The translations under genes and the position numbers were made by a program. Shown piece by piece: positions 1 through 9,334 of a DNA stretch of 64,000 bases (its first letter is position 1; every line of letters begins with the position of its first letter). This DNA is from Citrobacter farmeri. GTDB lineage: Bacteria; Pseudomonadota; Gammaproteobacteria; Enterobacterales; Enterobacteriaceae. The notes under the pieces are model-generated. The model was not told the origin of the DNA, did no database searches, and was given only the letters and a program-made list of their open reading frames with translations. The DNA is taken from positions 4,712,001-4,776,000 of the forward strand of contig NZ_CP077291.1 of NCBI RefSeq assembly GCF_019048065.1, in the 5' to 3' direction.

Positions 1-64
1 GAACATCATGCGCAAAATCCGCGTGATGCCAGACGTGATAAAAGTCACCCGTAACCGAAATTAG
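1..64 (+). CDS. spoT: SpoT, C-terminal end only (partial)
   Basis: The window opens inside a reading frame (frame starting at base 2) that ends NIMRKIRVMPDVIKVTRNRN and a TAG stop. I recognise this as the C-terminal tail of the ACT domain of SpoT, the bifunctional (p)ppGpp synthase/hydrolase. The next gene, trmH, starts 4 bases after the stop, as in the E. coli spoT-trmH-recG operon. Only the last 20 codons are present, so nothing can be said about catalytic residues. Confidence 0.9.
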   Translation, partial: NIMRKIRVMPDVIKVTRNRN

Positions 65-68
65 TCAA

Positions 69-758
69 ATGAATGCACAGCGTTATGCCCGCATTTGCGA
101 AATGCTCGCCAGGCGCCAGCCGGACCTGACCGTCTGCATGGAGCAGGTCCACAAACCTCATAACGTCTCTGCGATCATTCGCACCGCAGATGCCGTTGGC
201 GTTCAAGAAGTTCATGCCGTCTGGCCGGGTAGCCGTATGCGCACCATGGCCTCAGCGGCGGCGGGCAGCAACAGTTGGGTACAGGTGAAAACCCACCGCA
301 CGATTGGCGATGCGGTTACCCATCTGAAAGAGCGTGGCATGCAGGTTCTGGCAACACACCTCTCTGATAACGCTGTTGATTTTCGCGAAATAGATTACAC
401 GCGTCCAACCTGTATTCTGATGGGTCAGGAAAAAACCGGTATTACGCAGGAAGCGCTGGATTTAGCGGATCAGGATATCATCATCCCCATGATCGGCATG
501 GTTCAGTCGCTTAACGTTTCTGTCGCCTCTGCGCTGATTCTTTACGAAGCACAGCGCCAGCGGCAGAACGCCGGAATGTACCTTCGCGAAAACAGCATGT
601 TGCCGCAAGACGAACAGCAGCGCTTGTTGTTTGAGGGCGGCTATCCCGTGCTGGCAAAAGTCGCCAAACGCAAGGGGCTGCCCTACCCGCATATCAATCT
701 GCAAGGCCAAATTGAAGCCGATGACGCCTGGTGGTCCACCATGCAGGCGGCGAAATAA
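69..758 (+). CDS. trmH: tRNA (guanosine-2'-O)-methyltransferase TrmH (SpoU)
   Basis: This 229-residue SPOUT-class methyltransferase methylates the ribose of G18 in tRNA using S-adenosylmethionine. The three SpoU motifs are visible: NVSAIIRTADAVG (about residues 33-45), ILMGQEKTG (about 117-125), and the knot region IPMIGMVQSLNVSVASAL (about 137-154). The length matches the E. coli enzyme and the sequence is near-identical to it from memory. The gene sits between spoT and recG with gaps of only 4 and 3 bases, so it is almost certainly cotranscribed with them. Start is the ATG right after the spoT stop. Confidence 0.97.
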   Translation: MNAQRYARICEMLARRQPDLTVCMEQVHKPHNVSAIIRTADAVGVQEVHAVWPGSRMRTMASAAAGSNSWVQVKTHRTIGDAVTHLKERGMQVLATHLSDNAVDFREIDYTRPTCILMGQEKTGITQEALDLADQDIIIPMIGMVQSLNVSVASALILYEAQRQRQNAGMYLRENSMLPQDEQQRLLFEGGYPVLAKVAKRKGLPYPHINLQGQIEADDAWWSTMQAAK

Positions 759-761
759 ATC

Positions 762-2843
762 ATGAGTGGGCGCCTGTTAGATGCTGTCCCGCTCAGTTCA
801 CTCACTGGCGTTGGCGCAGCGCAAAGCAGCAAGCTGGCGAAAATTGGTCTGCATACCGTGCAGGACCTGCTGTTACACCTCCCTCTGCGCTATGAAGACC
901 GAACCCAACTCTATCCCATCGGAGAACTGCTGCCCGGCGTTTATGCCACCGTTGAAGGGGAAGTACTGAACTGCAATATCACCTTCGGGGGTCGCCGGAT
1001 GATGACCTGTCAGATCAGCGACGGTTCCGGCATTCTGACAATGCGCTTTTTCAACTTTAGCGCGGCGATGAAAAACAGCCTCGCGACCGGACGGCGCGTA
1101 CTGGCTTACGGTGAAGCGAAACGCGGGAAGTACGGTGCGGAGATGATCCACCCGGAATACCGGGTACAGGGCGATCTCAGTACGCCGGAGTTGCAGGAAA
1201 CCCTCACCCCGGTTTATCCCACCACTGAAGGTATCAAGCAGGCGACACTGCGTAAACTCACCGACCAGGCGTTGGATCTGCTGGACACCTGCGCCATCGC
1301 TGAACTTCTGCCGCCGGAATTATTACCGGGCATGCTCAGCCTGCCCGAAGCGCTCCGCACGCTGCATCGCCCACCGCCAACGCTACAGTTAAGCGATCTC
1401 GAAACTGGTCAACATCCGGCACAGCGTCGTCTGATCCTGGAGGAGTTACTGGCACATAACCTGAGCATGCTGGCGCTTCGTGCGGGCGCGCAGCGCTTCC
1501 ATGCCCAACCGCTGCGCGCCAACGACAAGCTGAAAAACCAACTGTTAGCCTCGCTGCCTTTTAAGCCAACCGGTGCGCAGGCCCGCGTGGTGGCGGAAAT
1601 CGAGCACGATATGGCGCTCGATATCCCGATGATGCGTCTGGTGCAGGGCGATGTCGGCTCCGGTAAAACGCTGGTCGCCGCGCTCGCAGCCCTGAGAGCG
1701 ATCGCACATGGGAAACAGGTCGCATTGATGGCACCAACCGAGTTGCTGGCGGAACAGCATGCCAATAACTTCCGTAACTGGTTTGCGCCTCTTGGCGTAG
1801 AGGTCGGCTGGCTGGCAGGGAAACAAAAAGGGAAAGCTCGCCTCGCGCAACAAGAGGCGATCGCCAGCGGGCAGGTGCAGATGGTGGTGGGAACGCACGC
1901 GATTTTCCAGGAACAGGTGCAGTTCAACGGTCTTGCACTGGTCATCATCGACGAACAACACCGGTTTGGTGTACATCAGCGCCTCGCGCTGTGGGAAAAA
2001 GGCCAGCAGCAGGGTTTCCATCCGCATCAGTTGATCATGACCGCTACCCCCATTCCACGAACGCTGGCGATGACCGCCTACGCGGATCTCGATACCTCCG
2101 TCATTGACGAACTGCCGCCCGGACGTACCCCCGTCACGACGGTTGCTATTCCGGATACGCGCCGCAGCGACATTATTGATCGCGTCCGCAACGCCTGTAC
2201 GCAGGAAGGTCGCCAGGCCTACTGGGTCTGTACGCTGATTGAAGAATCTGACCTGTTAGAAGCGCAGGCAGCCGAAGCCACGTGGGAAGAGCTGAAACTC
2301 GCCCTGCCGGAACTGAACGTCGGCCTGGTCCACGGGCGCATGAAACCGGCCGAGAAACAGGCGGTGATGGCGGCGTTTAAACAGGGCGATCTTCACCTGC
2401 TGGTCGCCACCACGGTGATCGAAGTGGGCGTGGATGTCCCTAATGCCAGTCTGATGATTATCGAAAACCCGGAGCGTCTGGGTCTCGCGCAGTTACATCA
2501 GTTGCGTGGTCGCGTAGGGCGCGGCGCGGTGGCTTCCCACTGTGTGCTGCTCTATAAAGCCCCATTGTCCAAAACCGCACAGCTGAGGTTGCAGGTACTG
2601 CGTGACAGCAACGATGGCTTTGTGATTGCGCAAAAAGATCTCGAAATTCGCGGGCCCGGTGAATTGTTGGGTACGCGGCAGACGGGGAATGCGGAATTTA
2701 AGGTGGCAGATTTACTGCGCGATCAGGCCATTATTCCGGAAGTTCAGCGCATTGCACGTCACATTCATGAACGTTACCCACAAGAGGCAAAGGCGTTGAT
2801 CGCGCGTTGGATGCCGGAAACAGAACGCTATTCTAACGCCTGA
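762..2843 (+). CDS. recG: ATP-dependent DNA helicase RecG
   Basis: RecG is a 693-residue SF2 helicase that remodels stalled replication forks and Holliday junctions, converting forks into four-way junctions and processing R-loops. The N-terminal wedge/OB-fold region covers roughly residues 1-250. Walker A GDVGSGKT is at 296-303 and the Walker B-type DEQH box at 397-400. The later motifs MTATPIPRTLAMT and QLRGRVGRG and a C-terminal RecG region follow. Length agrees with E. coli RecG. The start ATG lies 3 bases after the trmH stop, making it the last gene of the spoT-trmH-recG run. No U-rich terminator is evident before the convergent gltS gene. Confidence 0.98.
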   Translation: MSGRLLDAVPLSSLTGVGAAQSSKLAKIGLHTVQDLLLHLPLRYEDRTQLYPIGELLPGVYATVEGEVLNCNITFGGRRMMTCQISDGSGILTMRFFNFSAAMKNSLATGRRVLAYGEAKRGKYGAEMIHPEYRVQGDLSTPELQETLTPVYPTTEGIKQATLRKLTDQALDLLDTCAIAELLPPELLPGMLSLPEALRTLHRPPPTLQLSDLETGQHPAQRRLILEELLAHNLSMLALRAGAQRFHAQPLRANDKLKNQLLASLPFKPTGAQARVVAEIEHDMALDIPMMRLVQGDVGSGKTLVAALAALRAIAHGKQVALMAPTELLAEQHANNFRNWFAPLGVEVGWLAGKQKGKARLAQQEAIASGQVQMVVGTHAIFQEQVQFNGLALVIIDEQHRFGVHQRLALWEKGQQQGFHPHQLIMTATPIPRTLAMTAYADLDTSVIDELPPGRTPVTTVAIPDTRRSDIIDRVRNACTQEGRQAYWVCTLIEESDLLEAQAAEATWEELKLALPELNVGLVHGRMKPAEKQAVMAAFKQGDLHLLVATTVIEVGVDVPNASLMIIENPERLGLAQLHQLRGRVGRGAVASHCVLLYKAPLSKTAQLRLQVLRDSNDGFVIAQKDLEIRGPGELLGTRQTGNAEFKVADLLRDQAIIPEVQRIARHIHERYPQEAKALIARWMPETERYSNA

Positions 2844-2888
2844 TGGCGATGCAAAAGCGCAGTGGTTCATCACCACCGCACCTTCTCG

Positions 2889-4094
2889 TTATTGCGCAAA
2901 AATAGGCAACAGCAGATACAGCTTAATCACCAGCGCGTTGACGATATCGATGAAAAACGCACCGACCATTGGCACCACCAGAAAGGCCATATGTGAAGGC
3001 CCGAACCGCTCGGTAATCGCCTGCATGTTGGCAATTGCCGTTGGCGTCGCCCCCAGACCAAACCCGCAATGGCCCGCCGCCAGCACGGCTGCATCGTAGT
3101 TTTTGCCCATCATCCGCCAGGTCACCACTATCGCGTACAGCGCCATAAAGATGGACTGCACCACCAGGATTGCCAGCATTGGCAGAGCCAGTGAAGCCAG
3201 TTCCCACAGCTTCAGGCTCATCAACGCCATGGCCAGAAACAGCGACAGGCTGACGTTCCCGAGAACGGACACCGCGCGCTCAAAAACGCGATAAAAGCCC
3301 ACCGCTGCCAGGCCGTTACTGACAATCACGCCGACAAACAGCACGCAGACAAACGTAGGCAGCTCAAACACCGTTCCCACCAACAGTTGCGCAACAATCC
3401 GACCGACGGTCAGACAGATAGCGATAAGTGCAATGGTTTCGATCAGTACCAGAGAAGTGATCATGCGCCCGACGTCCGGTTTTTCAAACGCGGTAGGCAC
3501 CGCCTGATCGTCAGGCATACCGTCCGGTGTCGTCGAGTGTTTGACCAGGTAACGCGCAACAGGCCCGCCAATCAGACCACCGAGGATCAAACCAAAAGTA
3601 GCGCACGCCATCGCCACTTCAGTCGCGTTAGCAAAGCCGTAGCGTTCGATAAACAACTTGCTCCAGGCCGCGCCGGTACCGTGTCCGCCAGACAGCGTGA
3701 TCGAGCCGGCAATCAGCCCCATCAGTGGATCAAGTCCCAGTAGGCTGGCCATCCCAATGCCGATGGCGTTTTGCATCAGCAGCAACCCCACCACGACGAT
3801 CAGGAAAATCCCCACTACGCGACCGCCTGCCCGCAGGCTGGCGATGTTGGCGTTTAAACCGATAGTAGCAAAAAATGCCAGCATCAGCGGATCGCGCAAC
3901 GTCATATCGAAGTTCACTTCCCAACCCATGCTCTTTTTCAGCACCAACAGGGCCAGCGCCACCAGCAGCCCGCCGGCAACAGGTTCTGGAATCGTGTATT
4001 TCTTAAGAAAGGAGACTGACTGAACCAGTTTACGCCCCAGCAGCAACGTCAGCGTTGCGGCAACGAGGGTTGATAAGGTATCGAGTTGAAACAT
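2889..4094 (-). CDS. gltS: Sodium/glutamate symporter GltS
   Basis: GltS is an inner-membrane Na+-dependent glutamate carrier. The 401-residue protein is almost entirely hydrophobic helices in two inverted halves. The glycine-rich re-entrant loops characteristic of the ESS family are visible as SGGHGTGAAW (about residues 135-144) and the related GHCGFGLGATPTAIANM in the C-terminal half. The length matches the E. coli protein. It is convergent with recG and divergent from xanP. The ATG is preceded by AAGGAG at good spacing, which supports this start. Confidence 0.96.
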   Translation of the reverse strand: MFQLDTLSTLVAATLTLLLGRKLVQSVSFLKKYTIPEPVAGGLLVALALLVLKKSMGWEVNFDMTLRDPLMLAFFATIGLNANIASLRAGGRVVGIFLIVVVGLLLMQNAIGIGMASLLGLDPLMGLIAGSITLSGGHGTGAAWSKLFIERYGFANATEVAMACATFGLILGGLIGGPVARYLVKHSTTPDGMPDDQAVPTAFEKPDVGRMITSLVLIETIALIAICLTVGRIVAQLLVGTVFELPTFVCVLFVGVIVSNGLAAVGFYRVFERAVSVLGNVSLSLFLAMALMSLKLWELASLALPMLAILVVQSIFMALYAIVVTWRMMGKNYDAAVLAAGHCGFGLGATPTAIANMQAITERFGPSHMAFLVVPMVGAFFIDIVNALVIKLYLLLPIFAQ

Positions 4095-4255
4095 ACAAAG
4101 CTCCTTGAGTACGTCTGAATCAGTTACGCACGATGTCTTATTCCTGAGGCTATTTTTAGCTTTTAATGATAATTCGGCATGGATTTTAAGCAGAAAAGCG
4201 CGGAAAGTTATATAAAAATGTGATTTTATCTATTTTAAATATTAAGAACGTTCAC

Positions 4256-4271
4256 TCGCAAACGTTTGCTT
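4256..4271. promoter_or_regulatory. Probable PurR operator upstream of xanP
   Basis: TCGCAAACGTTTGCTT matches the PurR operator consensus ACGCAAACGTTTGCGT at 14 of 16 positions and has a perfect GCAAACGTTTGC core. It lies 52 bp before the xanP start. A purine-repressor site in front of a xanthine permease makes physiological sense. Binding is inferred from sequence only. Confidence 0.8.
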
Positions 4272-4323
4272 TTACCCTCTGCTCAGATAAAATGCCCGCT
4301 TTGCTATCACGGGATTATCACTG

Positions 4324-5715
4324 ATGTCTGTTAACACCCTCGAGTCCGAAAATGCGCAACCGGTTGCTCAGACTCAAAACAGCGAACTGATTTATCGTCT
4401 TGAAGATCGCCCGCCGCTTCCACAAACCCTGTTTGCCGCCTGTCAGCATCTGCTGGCAATGTTCGTTGCGGTGATTACGCCGGCGCTGCTCATCTGTCAG
4501 GCGCTGGGGTTACCGGCTCAGGATACGCAACACATTATCAGTATGTCGCTGTTCGCCTCCGGCGTGGCCTCCATTATTCAGATTAAAGCATGGGGTCCGG
4601 TAGGTTCGGGGCTGTTATCGATTCAGGGCACCAGTTTTAACTTCGTGGCACCGCTGATTATGGGCGGTACGGCACTAAAAACCGGTGGCGCAGACGTTCC
4701 CACCATGATGGCGGCGCTGTTTGGTACTCTGATGCTGGCCAGTTGCACAGAGATGGTACTCTCGCGCATCCTGCATCTCGCGCGTCGAATTATCACCCCG
4801 CTGGTCTCAGGTGTGGTGGTAATGATCATCGGCCTGTCGCTGATTCAGGTGGGGTTGACGTCTATCGGCGGTGGCTATGCCGCAATGAGCGACAACACCT
4901 TCGGCGCACCTAAAAACTTGATGCTGGCAGGCGTTGTGCTGCTGCTGATTATTCTGCTCAACCGTCAGCGAAATCCGTACCTGCGCGTGGCTTCACTGGT
5001 TATCGCCATGGCTGCAGGTTATGCTCTGGCGTGGTTCATGGGCATGCTGCCGGAAAACAGCGCGCCAGCCTCCCAGGAACTGATCATGGTCCCGACGCCG
5101 CTGTACTACGGTCTGGGCATTGACTGGAACCTGCTGCTGCCGCTGATGTTGGTATTTATGATCACCTCACTGGAAACCATCGGCGATATCACCGCAACGT
5201 CCGACGTTTCCGAACAGCCCGTTTCAGGTCCACTGTATATGAAACGTCTGAAAGGGGGGGTTCTGGCGAACGGCCTGAACTCATTCGTCTCTGCAGTCTT
5301 TAACACCTTCCCGAACTCCTGTTTCGGACAAAACAACGGGGTCATTCAGTTGACTGGCGTGGCCAGTCGCTACGTTGGCTTCGTGGTTGCGCTGATGCTG
5401 ATCGTACTCGGTCTGTTTCCGGCAGTGAGTGGTTTTGTGCAGCATATTCCTGAGCCGGTACTCGGCGGGGCTACGCTTGTCATGTTCGGGACTATCGCGG
5501 CGTCTGGCGTGCGTATCGTTTCCCGCGAACCGTTGAATCGCCGCGCGATCCTGATTATTGCGCTGTCGCTGGCAGTCGGTCTTGGTGTTTCTCAGCAGCC
5601 ACTGATCCTGCAGTTCGCACCTGACTGGGTGAAAAACCTGCTCTCTTCCGGAATCGCTGCCGGTGGTATCACCGCTATCGTACTGAATCTGATTTTCCCG
5701 CCTGAAAAGCAGTAA
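4324..5715 (+). CDS. xanP: Xanthine permease XanP (NCS2 family)
   Basis: XanP (YicE) is a proton-coupled xanthine transporter of the inner membrane. The 463-residue sequence has the NCS2 pattern of about 14 helices, the QGTSFNF motif near residue 100, and the family signature [16 protein letters not shown] at about 336-351. The C-terminal half carries the usual [13 protein letters not shown] segment. Length equals the E. coli protein and the flanking gltS and yicH genes are the same. The PurR-type box upstream suggests repression when purines are abundant. Confidence 0.96.
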   Translation: MSVNTLESENAQPVAQTQNSELIYRLEDRPPLPQTLFAACQHLLAMFVAVITPALLICQALGLPAQDTQHIISMSLFASGVASIIQIKAWGPVGSGLLSIQGTSFNFVAPLIMGGTALKTGGADVPTMMAALFGTLMLASCTEMVLSRILHLARRIITPLVSGVVVMIIGLSLIQVGLTSIGGGYAAMSDNTFGAPKNLMLAGVVLLLIILLNRQRNPYLRVASLVIAMAAGYALAWFMGMLPENSAPASQELIMVPTPLYYGLGIDWNLLLPLMLVFMITSLETIGDITATSDVSEQPVSGPLYMKRLKGGVLANGLNSFVSAVFNTFPNSCFGQNNGVIQLTGVASRYVGFVVALMLIVLGLFPAVSGFVQHIPEPVLGGATLVMFGTIAASGVRIVSREPLNRRAILIIALSLAVGLGVSQQPLILQFAPDWVKNLLSSGIAAGGITAIVLNLIFPPEKQ

Positions 5716-5722
5716 ACACGTT

Positions 5723-5749
5723 GCGACGGTGATTCAACTTCGCCGTCGC
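5723..5749 (+). terminator. Hairpin after xanP, weak terminator candidate
   Basis: GCGACGG (5723-5729) pairs with CCGTCGC (5743-5749) over a 13-base loop just after the xanP stop. There is no run of T after the stem, so termination is uncertain. Confidence 0.4.
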
Positions 5750-5836
5750 TATCATACTCTTTCACGATTCCTGCCTTGAGGATTGCGCGTAAATCGTGCA
5801 TAACTCAACTATGTGCACTTCGCAGGATGGAAGACC

Positions 5837-7564
5837 ATGAAATTTATTGGAAAGCTGATTCTCTACGTGCTGATCGCCCTTCTGGTGGTGATTCTCGGCC
5901 TCTATTTCCTGCTGCAAACACGCTGGGGCGCGGAACACATCAGTACCTGGATATCTGAGCACAGCGACTATCGACTGTCCTTTGAGGCGATGGACCATCG
6001 TTTTTCTTCTCCTTCGCATATCCTGCTGAAAAACGTCACCTTTGGGCGCGACGGCCAACCAGCCACGCTCGTGGCAAAAACGGTTGATATTGGCCTGAGC
6101 ACTCGCCAGCTGACGCATCCACGACATGTCGATACGATCCTGCTACAAAACGGCACTCTGAATATTTCTCCTCAGACGGCACCGTTTCCCTTCCAGGCCG
6201 ATCGCCTGCAGTTACAGGATATGGCATTTAACAGTCCAGGCAGTAAGTGGGATCTGAGCGCCCAGCGGGTGAATGGCGGCGTCATCCCGTGGCTGCCTGA
6301 AGCTGGCAACGTGCTCGGCAGAAAAGCGCAGATCCAGCTCAGCGCCGGCTCTCTGACGCTGAATGACGTTCCTGCTGCCAACGTCTTGATTGAAGGCAGC
6401 ATCGACAACGAACAGGTGACATTAAGCAATATTGGCGCAGATATCGCGCGCGGTGCCTTAACCGGTGTGGTAAAGCGCCTTGCCGACGGCAGTTGGATGG
6501 TTGAGAATCTTCGACTGAACGACATCCGACTGCAAAGCGATAAATCACTAGCCGGCTTTTTCGCGCCGCTTAATACCATCCCGTCACTACAGATTAATCG
6601 CCTGGAGGTCACCGACGCGCGTCTTCAGGGGCCGGATTGGGCGGTTACCGACCTTGACCTTAGTCTGCGCAATCTGACGTTCAGCAAAGACGACTGGCAG
6701 ACGCAGGAAGGCAAGTTATCAATGAATGCCAGTGAGTTCATTTTTGGCTCGTTGCACCTGTTCGATCCCATTCTGAATGCGGAGTTTTCACCGCAAGGTA
6801 TCGCACTGCGCCAGTTCACAAGCCGCTGGGAAGGCGGCATGGTCAGGACTTCCGGCAACTGGCTGCGCGAAGGTAAAGCCCTGATCCTCGATGACGCCGC
6901 CATTGCGGGCATAGAGTACACCCTGCCAGAAAACTGGAAACAACGCTGGATGCAGCCGCTGCCGGCGTGGCTGAACAGCCTGACGCTGAAGAAATTTAAT
7001 GCCAGCCGCAATCTGGTGATTGATATCGATCCGACGTTCCCGTGGCAGTTGACCGCGCTGGATGGCTATGGCGCGAATCTGGGGCTGGTCCAGAACCAGC
7101 AATGGGGCGTCTGGAGCGGAAATGCGACCCTGAATGCCGCCGCTGCCACCTTCAACCGCGTCGATGTACGCCGCCCTTCCTTGTCTTTAGCAGCCAACGC
7201 CAACACAGTGAACATCAGCGAACTGAGCGCCTTCACAGAAAGAGGGATTCTGGAGGCGACTGCCAGCGTGTCGCAGTTACCACCGCGCCAGACGCAGGTC
7301 AGCCTGAATGGCCGCGGTGTCCCGGTGAACGTGCTACAGGAATGGGGATGGCCGGTACTGCCGATCGCCGGTGACGGTAATATTCAGCTGACTGCCAGTG
7401 GCACGGTGCAGGCTGACGCGCCCCTGAAACCCACGGTGAATGGACAATTACACGCCATGAATGCAGATAAACAGCAGGTCACGCAAACCATGCACGCCGG
7501 AGTCGTCTCCACAGGTGAAGTGACGTCAACCGAACCTGTGCCCCCCGCTCCCGTTACGCCGTAA
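5837..7564 (+). CDS. yicH: AsmA-family inner-membrane protein YicH
   Basis: This 575-residue protein has one N-terminal membrane helix (about residues 4-25, KLILYVLIALLVVILGLYF) followed by a long periplasmic beta-rich region. That is the AsmA/TamB-like architecture now linked to lipid traffic between the two membranes. YicH itself has no firmly established function. I chose the ATG at 5837 over one 24 bases upstream because AGGATGGAAGA lies just before it and the membrane helix then follows directly. Its place between xanP and the yicI region matches E. coli. Confidence 0.92.
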   Translation: MKFIGKLILYVLIALLVVILGLYFLLQTRWGAEHISTWISEHSDYRLSFEAMDHRFSSPSHILLKNVTFGRDGQPATLVAKTVDIGLSTRQLTHPRHVDTILLQNGTLNISPQTAPFPFQADRLQLQDMAFNSPGSKWDLSAQRVNGGVIPWLPEAGNVLGRKAQIQLSAGSLTLNDVPAANVLIEGSIDNEQVTLSNIGADIARGALTGVVKRLADGSWMVENLRLNDIRLQSDKSLAGFFAPLNTIPSLQINRLEVTDARLQGPDWAVTDLDLSLRNLTFSKDDWQTQEGKLSMNASEFIFGSLHLFDPILNAEFSPQGIALRQFTSRWEGGMVRTSGNWLREGKALILDDAAIAGIEYTLPENWKQRWMQPLPAWLNSLTLKKFNASRNLVIDIDPTFPWQLTALDGYGANLGLVQNQQWGVWSGNATLNAAAATFNRVDVRRPSLSLAANANTVNISELSAFTERGILEATASVSQLPPRQTQVSLNGRGVPVNVLQEWGWPVLPIAGDGNIQLTASGTVQADAPLKPTVNGQLHAMNADKQQVTQTMHAGVVSTGEVTSTEPVPPAPVTP

Positions 7565-7576
7565 TCTCCGCTCCCC

Positions 7577-7603
7577 GCTCCCGGATGACCTCATTCCGGG
7601 AGC
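7577..7603 (+). terminator. Hairpin terminator candidate after yicH
   Basis: GCTCCCGGA (7577-7585) pairs perfectly with TCCGGGAGC (7595-7603) over a 9-base loop, 12 bases after the yicH stop. The following CTTCTCC is only weakly T-rich, so efficiency is unclear. Confidence 0.6.
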
Positions 7604-7613
7604 CTTCTCCCCG

Positions 7614-7686
7614 TGAAAACGAAACAGGTATTCATTTATCGGCTATTTGTGCCTATTTCCCGCAACAGGTTTTCATCCCGATCGAG
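7614..7686. promoter_or_regulatory. Repeated AACAGGT-TTTCAT boxes upstream of the PTS gene
   Basis: AACAGGTATTCAT (7623-7635) and AACAGGTTTTCAT (7674-7686) are 12/13 identical and 51 bp apart, about five helical turns. TGAAAAC at 7614-7620 is the inverted half of GTTTTCA in the second copy. GCAACAGGT occurs again at 11513-11521 in the gap between the RpiR-type regulator and the permease. I infer operators for that regulator. A possible -10, TATAAC, is at 7693-7698. Confidence 0.55.
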
Positions 7687-7759
7687 AGTTGTTATAACGA
7701 TGAGGTTGGAAGTCTTATTTAATAATTACAAACACTCTACCTAAAATAAAGGAATAGCC

Positions 7760-9322
7760 ATGTCTGTAATACGTCAACGTATTCTGGCGGATATGCAAAG
7801 ATTCTCCAGAGCAATGATCGGGGCGGTCTTGTTCTTACCTGTTATTGGCTTAATTTTGGCCTTAAGCTCAATATTAACTAACCCGACGCTTATATCCGAA
7901 ACCAGCTTTTTACATCAAATCGGTCAACTTCTCGGTGATACCTTCTGGCCATTATTCGGTAACCTGGGGCTGCTTTTCTGTGTCGGCATCAGCTATGGCC
8001 TGGCGAAAGATAAAAAAACCGAAGTCGCGTTGGTTGCCGTCATGTGCTTTATTATGTTTTTGGGCGCGAACCACTCCTGGCTTGAATATACTCACGGCAT
8101 CGCTGAAAAGGTCAATGGCGAATATTATGGCACCGGACAAACGCAAATTTTAGGCTTTGTCGTTGTCGATATGGGGATCTTTTTAGGGATTATTCTCGGC
8201 TGCACCATTGCCTGGGTACACAATAAAGTCTCTGAAATAGAGCTGCCTGGCGCACTCTCGATGTACGGTGGGGCGAAACTAACCTTAATCGCCATGACGC
8301 CGGTGATCCTCTTTTATGCCATTGCGTTTACCTGGTTCTGGCCATTCATCACGCACGGCATCGCCGCATTAACCAGTTTCATGAAAAATGCCGGAGTGGC
8401 AGGCGTCTTCGTGTATGGCTTCTTCGAAAAATTCCTGATTCCAACAGGACTGCACCACTTTGTCTGGTCCCCGTTCCAGTTGACCCAGATTGGCGGAACC
8501 CTGAACGTTGATGGGCAGGTGGTCTCCGGGACGCAGGCAATCTTCCTGGCCTATATGCGCCATCCGGATCTTACCCCGGTGATGAACGAAGCACTGCGCT
8601 TTTCCCAGCAGGGGATGACGACGATCTTTGGCCTTTCCGGCGCGGCGCTGGCGTTCTACCACACCGCCACACCGGAGAAGAAAATGATGGCGAAGGCCAT
8701 TCTGCTGCCTGCGATTATTACCTCTATTCTGACCGGAATTACCGAACCGATTGAATTTACGTTCTTATTTATTTCACCGCTGTTATGGCTGATTCACGCC
8801 ACGCTGACAGCCGCCTCTCAGGCGATTTGCGATCTGCTGACGGTTCGCCCATGGGGCGCGTCCGGACTCATTGAGTTTCTGATTTATAACCTGCCGCTGC
8901 CGGCAGCCCTCACCCGCTGGCCGTTATACGTGCTGATCGGTATCGGGCAATTCGCCGCGTACTACGTGATTTTCCGTACCCTGGTCATCAAGCTGAACCT
9001 GAAAACCCCGGGCCGCGAAGATGATGGCGAAGTGAAACTCTATAGCAAAGAAGATTATCGCAATAAAAAGGCCAATGCAGGTCAGGCCGTCACCGATGAG
9101 ATTATTAAAGGCTTAGGTGGCAAAGAGAACATTATTTCTGTTGATAACTGTTTTACCCGATTACGCGTCGCGCTCCATCATCCCGACAAAATTGATGAGG
9201 CCTTATTAAAAAGTACCGGCGCCAATGGCGTAGTGCGTAATCAAAATGAAGTTCAGGTTATTTACGGAGTGAGGGTTGGACAGGTTCGATCCCGGGTAGA
9301 TAACTGGCTGGCAAATAATTAA
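7760..9322 (+). CDS. PTS system alpha-glucoside-type EIICB component
   Basis: This 520-residue membrane protein imports and phosphorylates a glucoside. The EIIC domain (about residues 1-430) carries the family motifs PTGLHHFVWSPF and GITEPIEFTFLFISPLLW. A short linker leads to a C-terminal EIIB domain, where Cys464 in DNCFTRLRV is the expected phosphorylation site. It belongs to the GlvC/AglA group (alpha-glucoside PTS) as judged by the linker NLKTPGRE and EIIC motifs. No EIIA is encoded nearby, so EIIA-Glc (Crr) probably phosphorylates it in trans. It sits 12 bases before a GH4 phospho-glucosidase gene, so the two form an operon. The exact sugar cannot be read from the sequence. Confidence 0.88.
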   Translation: MSVIRQRILADMQRFSRAMIGAVLFLPVIGLILALSSILTNPTLISETSFLHQIGQLLGDTFWPLFGNLGLLFCVGISYGLAKDKKTEVALVAVMCFIMFLGANHSWLEYTHGIAEKVNGEYYGTGQTQILGFVVVDMGIFLGIILGCTIAWVHNKVSEIELPGALSMYGGAKLTLIAMTPVILFYAIAFTWFWPFITHGIAALTSFMKNAGVAGVFVYGFFEKFLIPTGLHHFVWSPFQLTQIGGTLNVDGQVVSGTQAIFLAYMRHPDLTPVMNEALRFSQQGMTTIFGLSGAALAFYHTATPEKKMMAKAILLPAIITSILTGITEPIEFTFLFISPLLWLIHATLTAASQAICDLLTVRPWGASGLIEFLIYNLPLPAALTRWPLYVLIGIGQFAAYYVIFRTLVIKLNLKTPGREDDGEVKLYSKEDYRNKKANAGQAVTDEIIKGLGGKENIISVDNCFTRLRVALHHPDKIDEALLKSTGANGVVRNQNEVQVIYGVRVGQVRSRVDNWLANN

Positions 9323-9334
9323 TCAGGAGTTGTT

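Noticed and set aside
1409..1948. Long open frames on the minus strand inside recG
   Set aside because: They are antisense shadows of recG with Cys/Arg/Ser-rich, non-conserved translations and no ribosome site.
7670..7698. A complete sigma-70 promoter before the PTS gene
   Set aside because: TATAAC is a fair -10 but no acceptable -35 lies 16-18 bp upstream; noted only as a possible -10.
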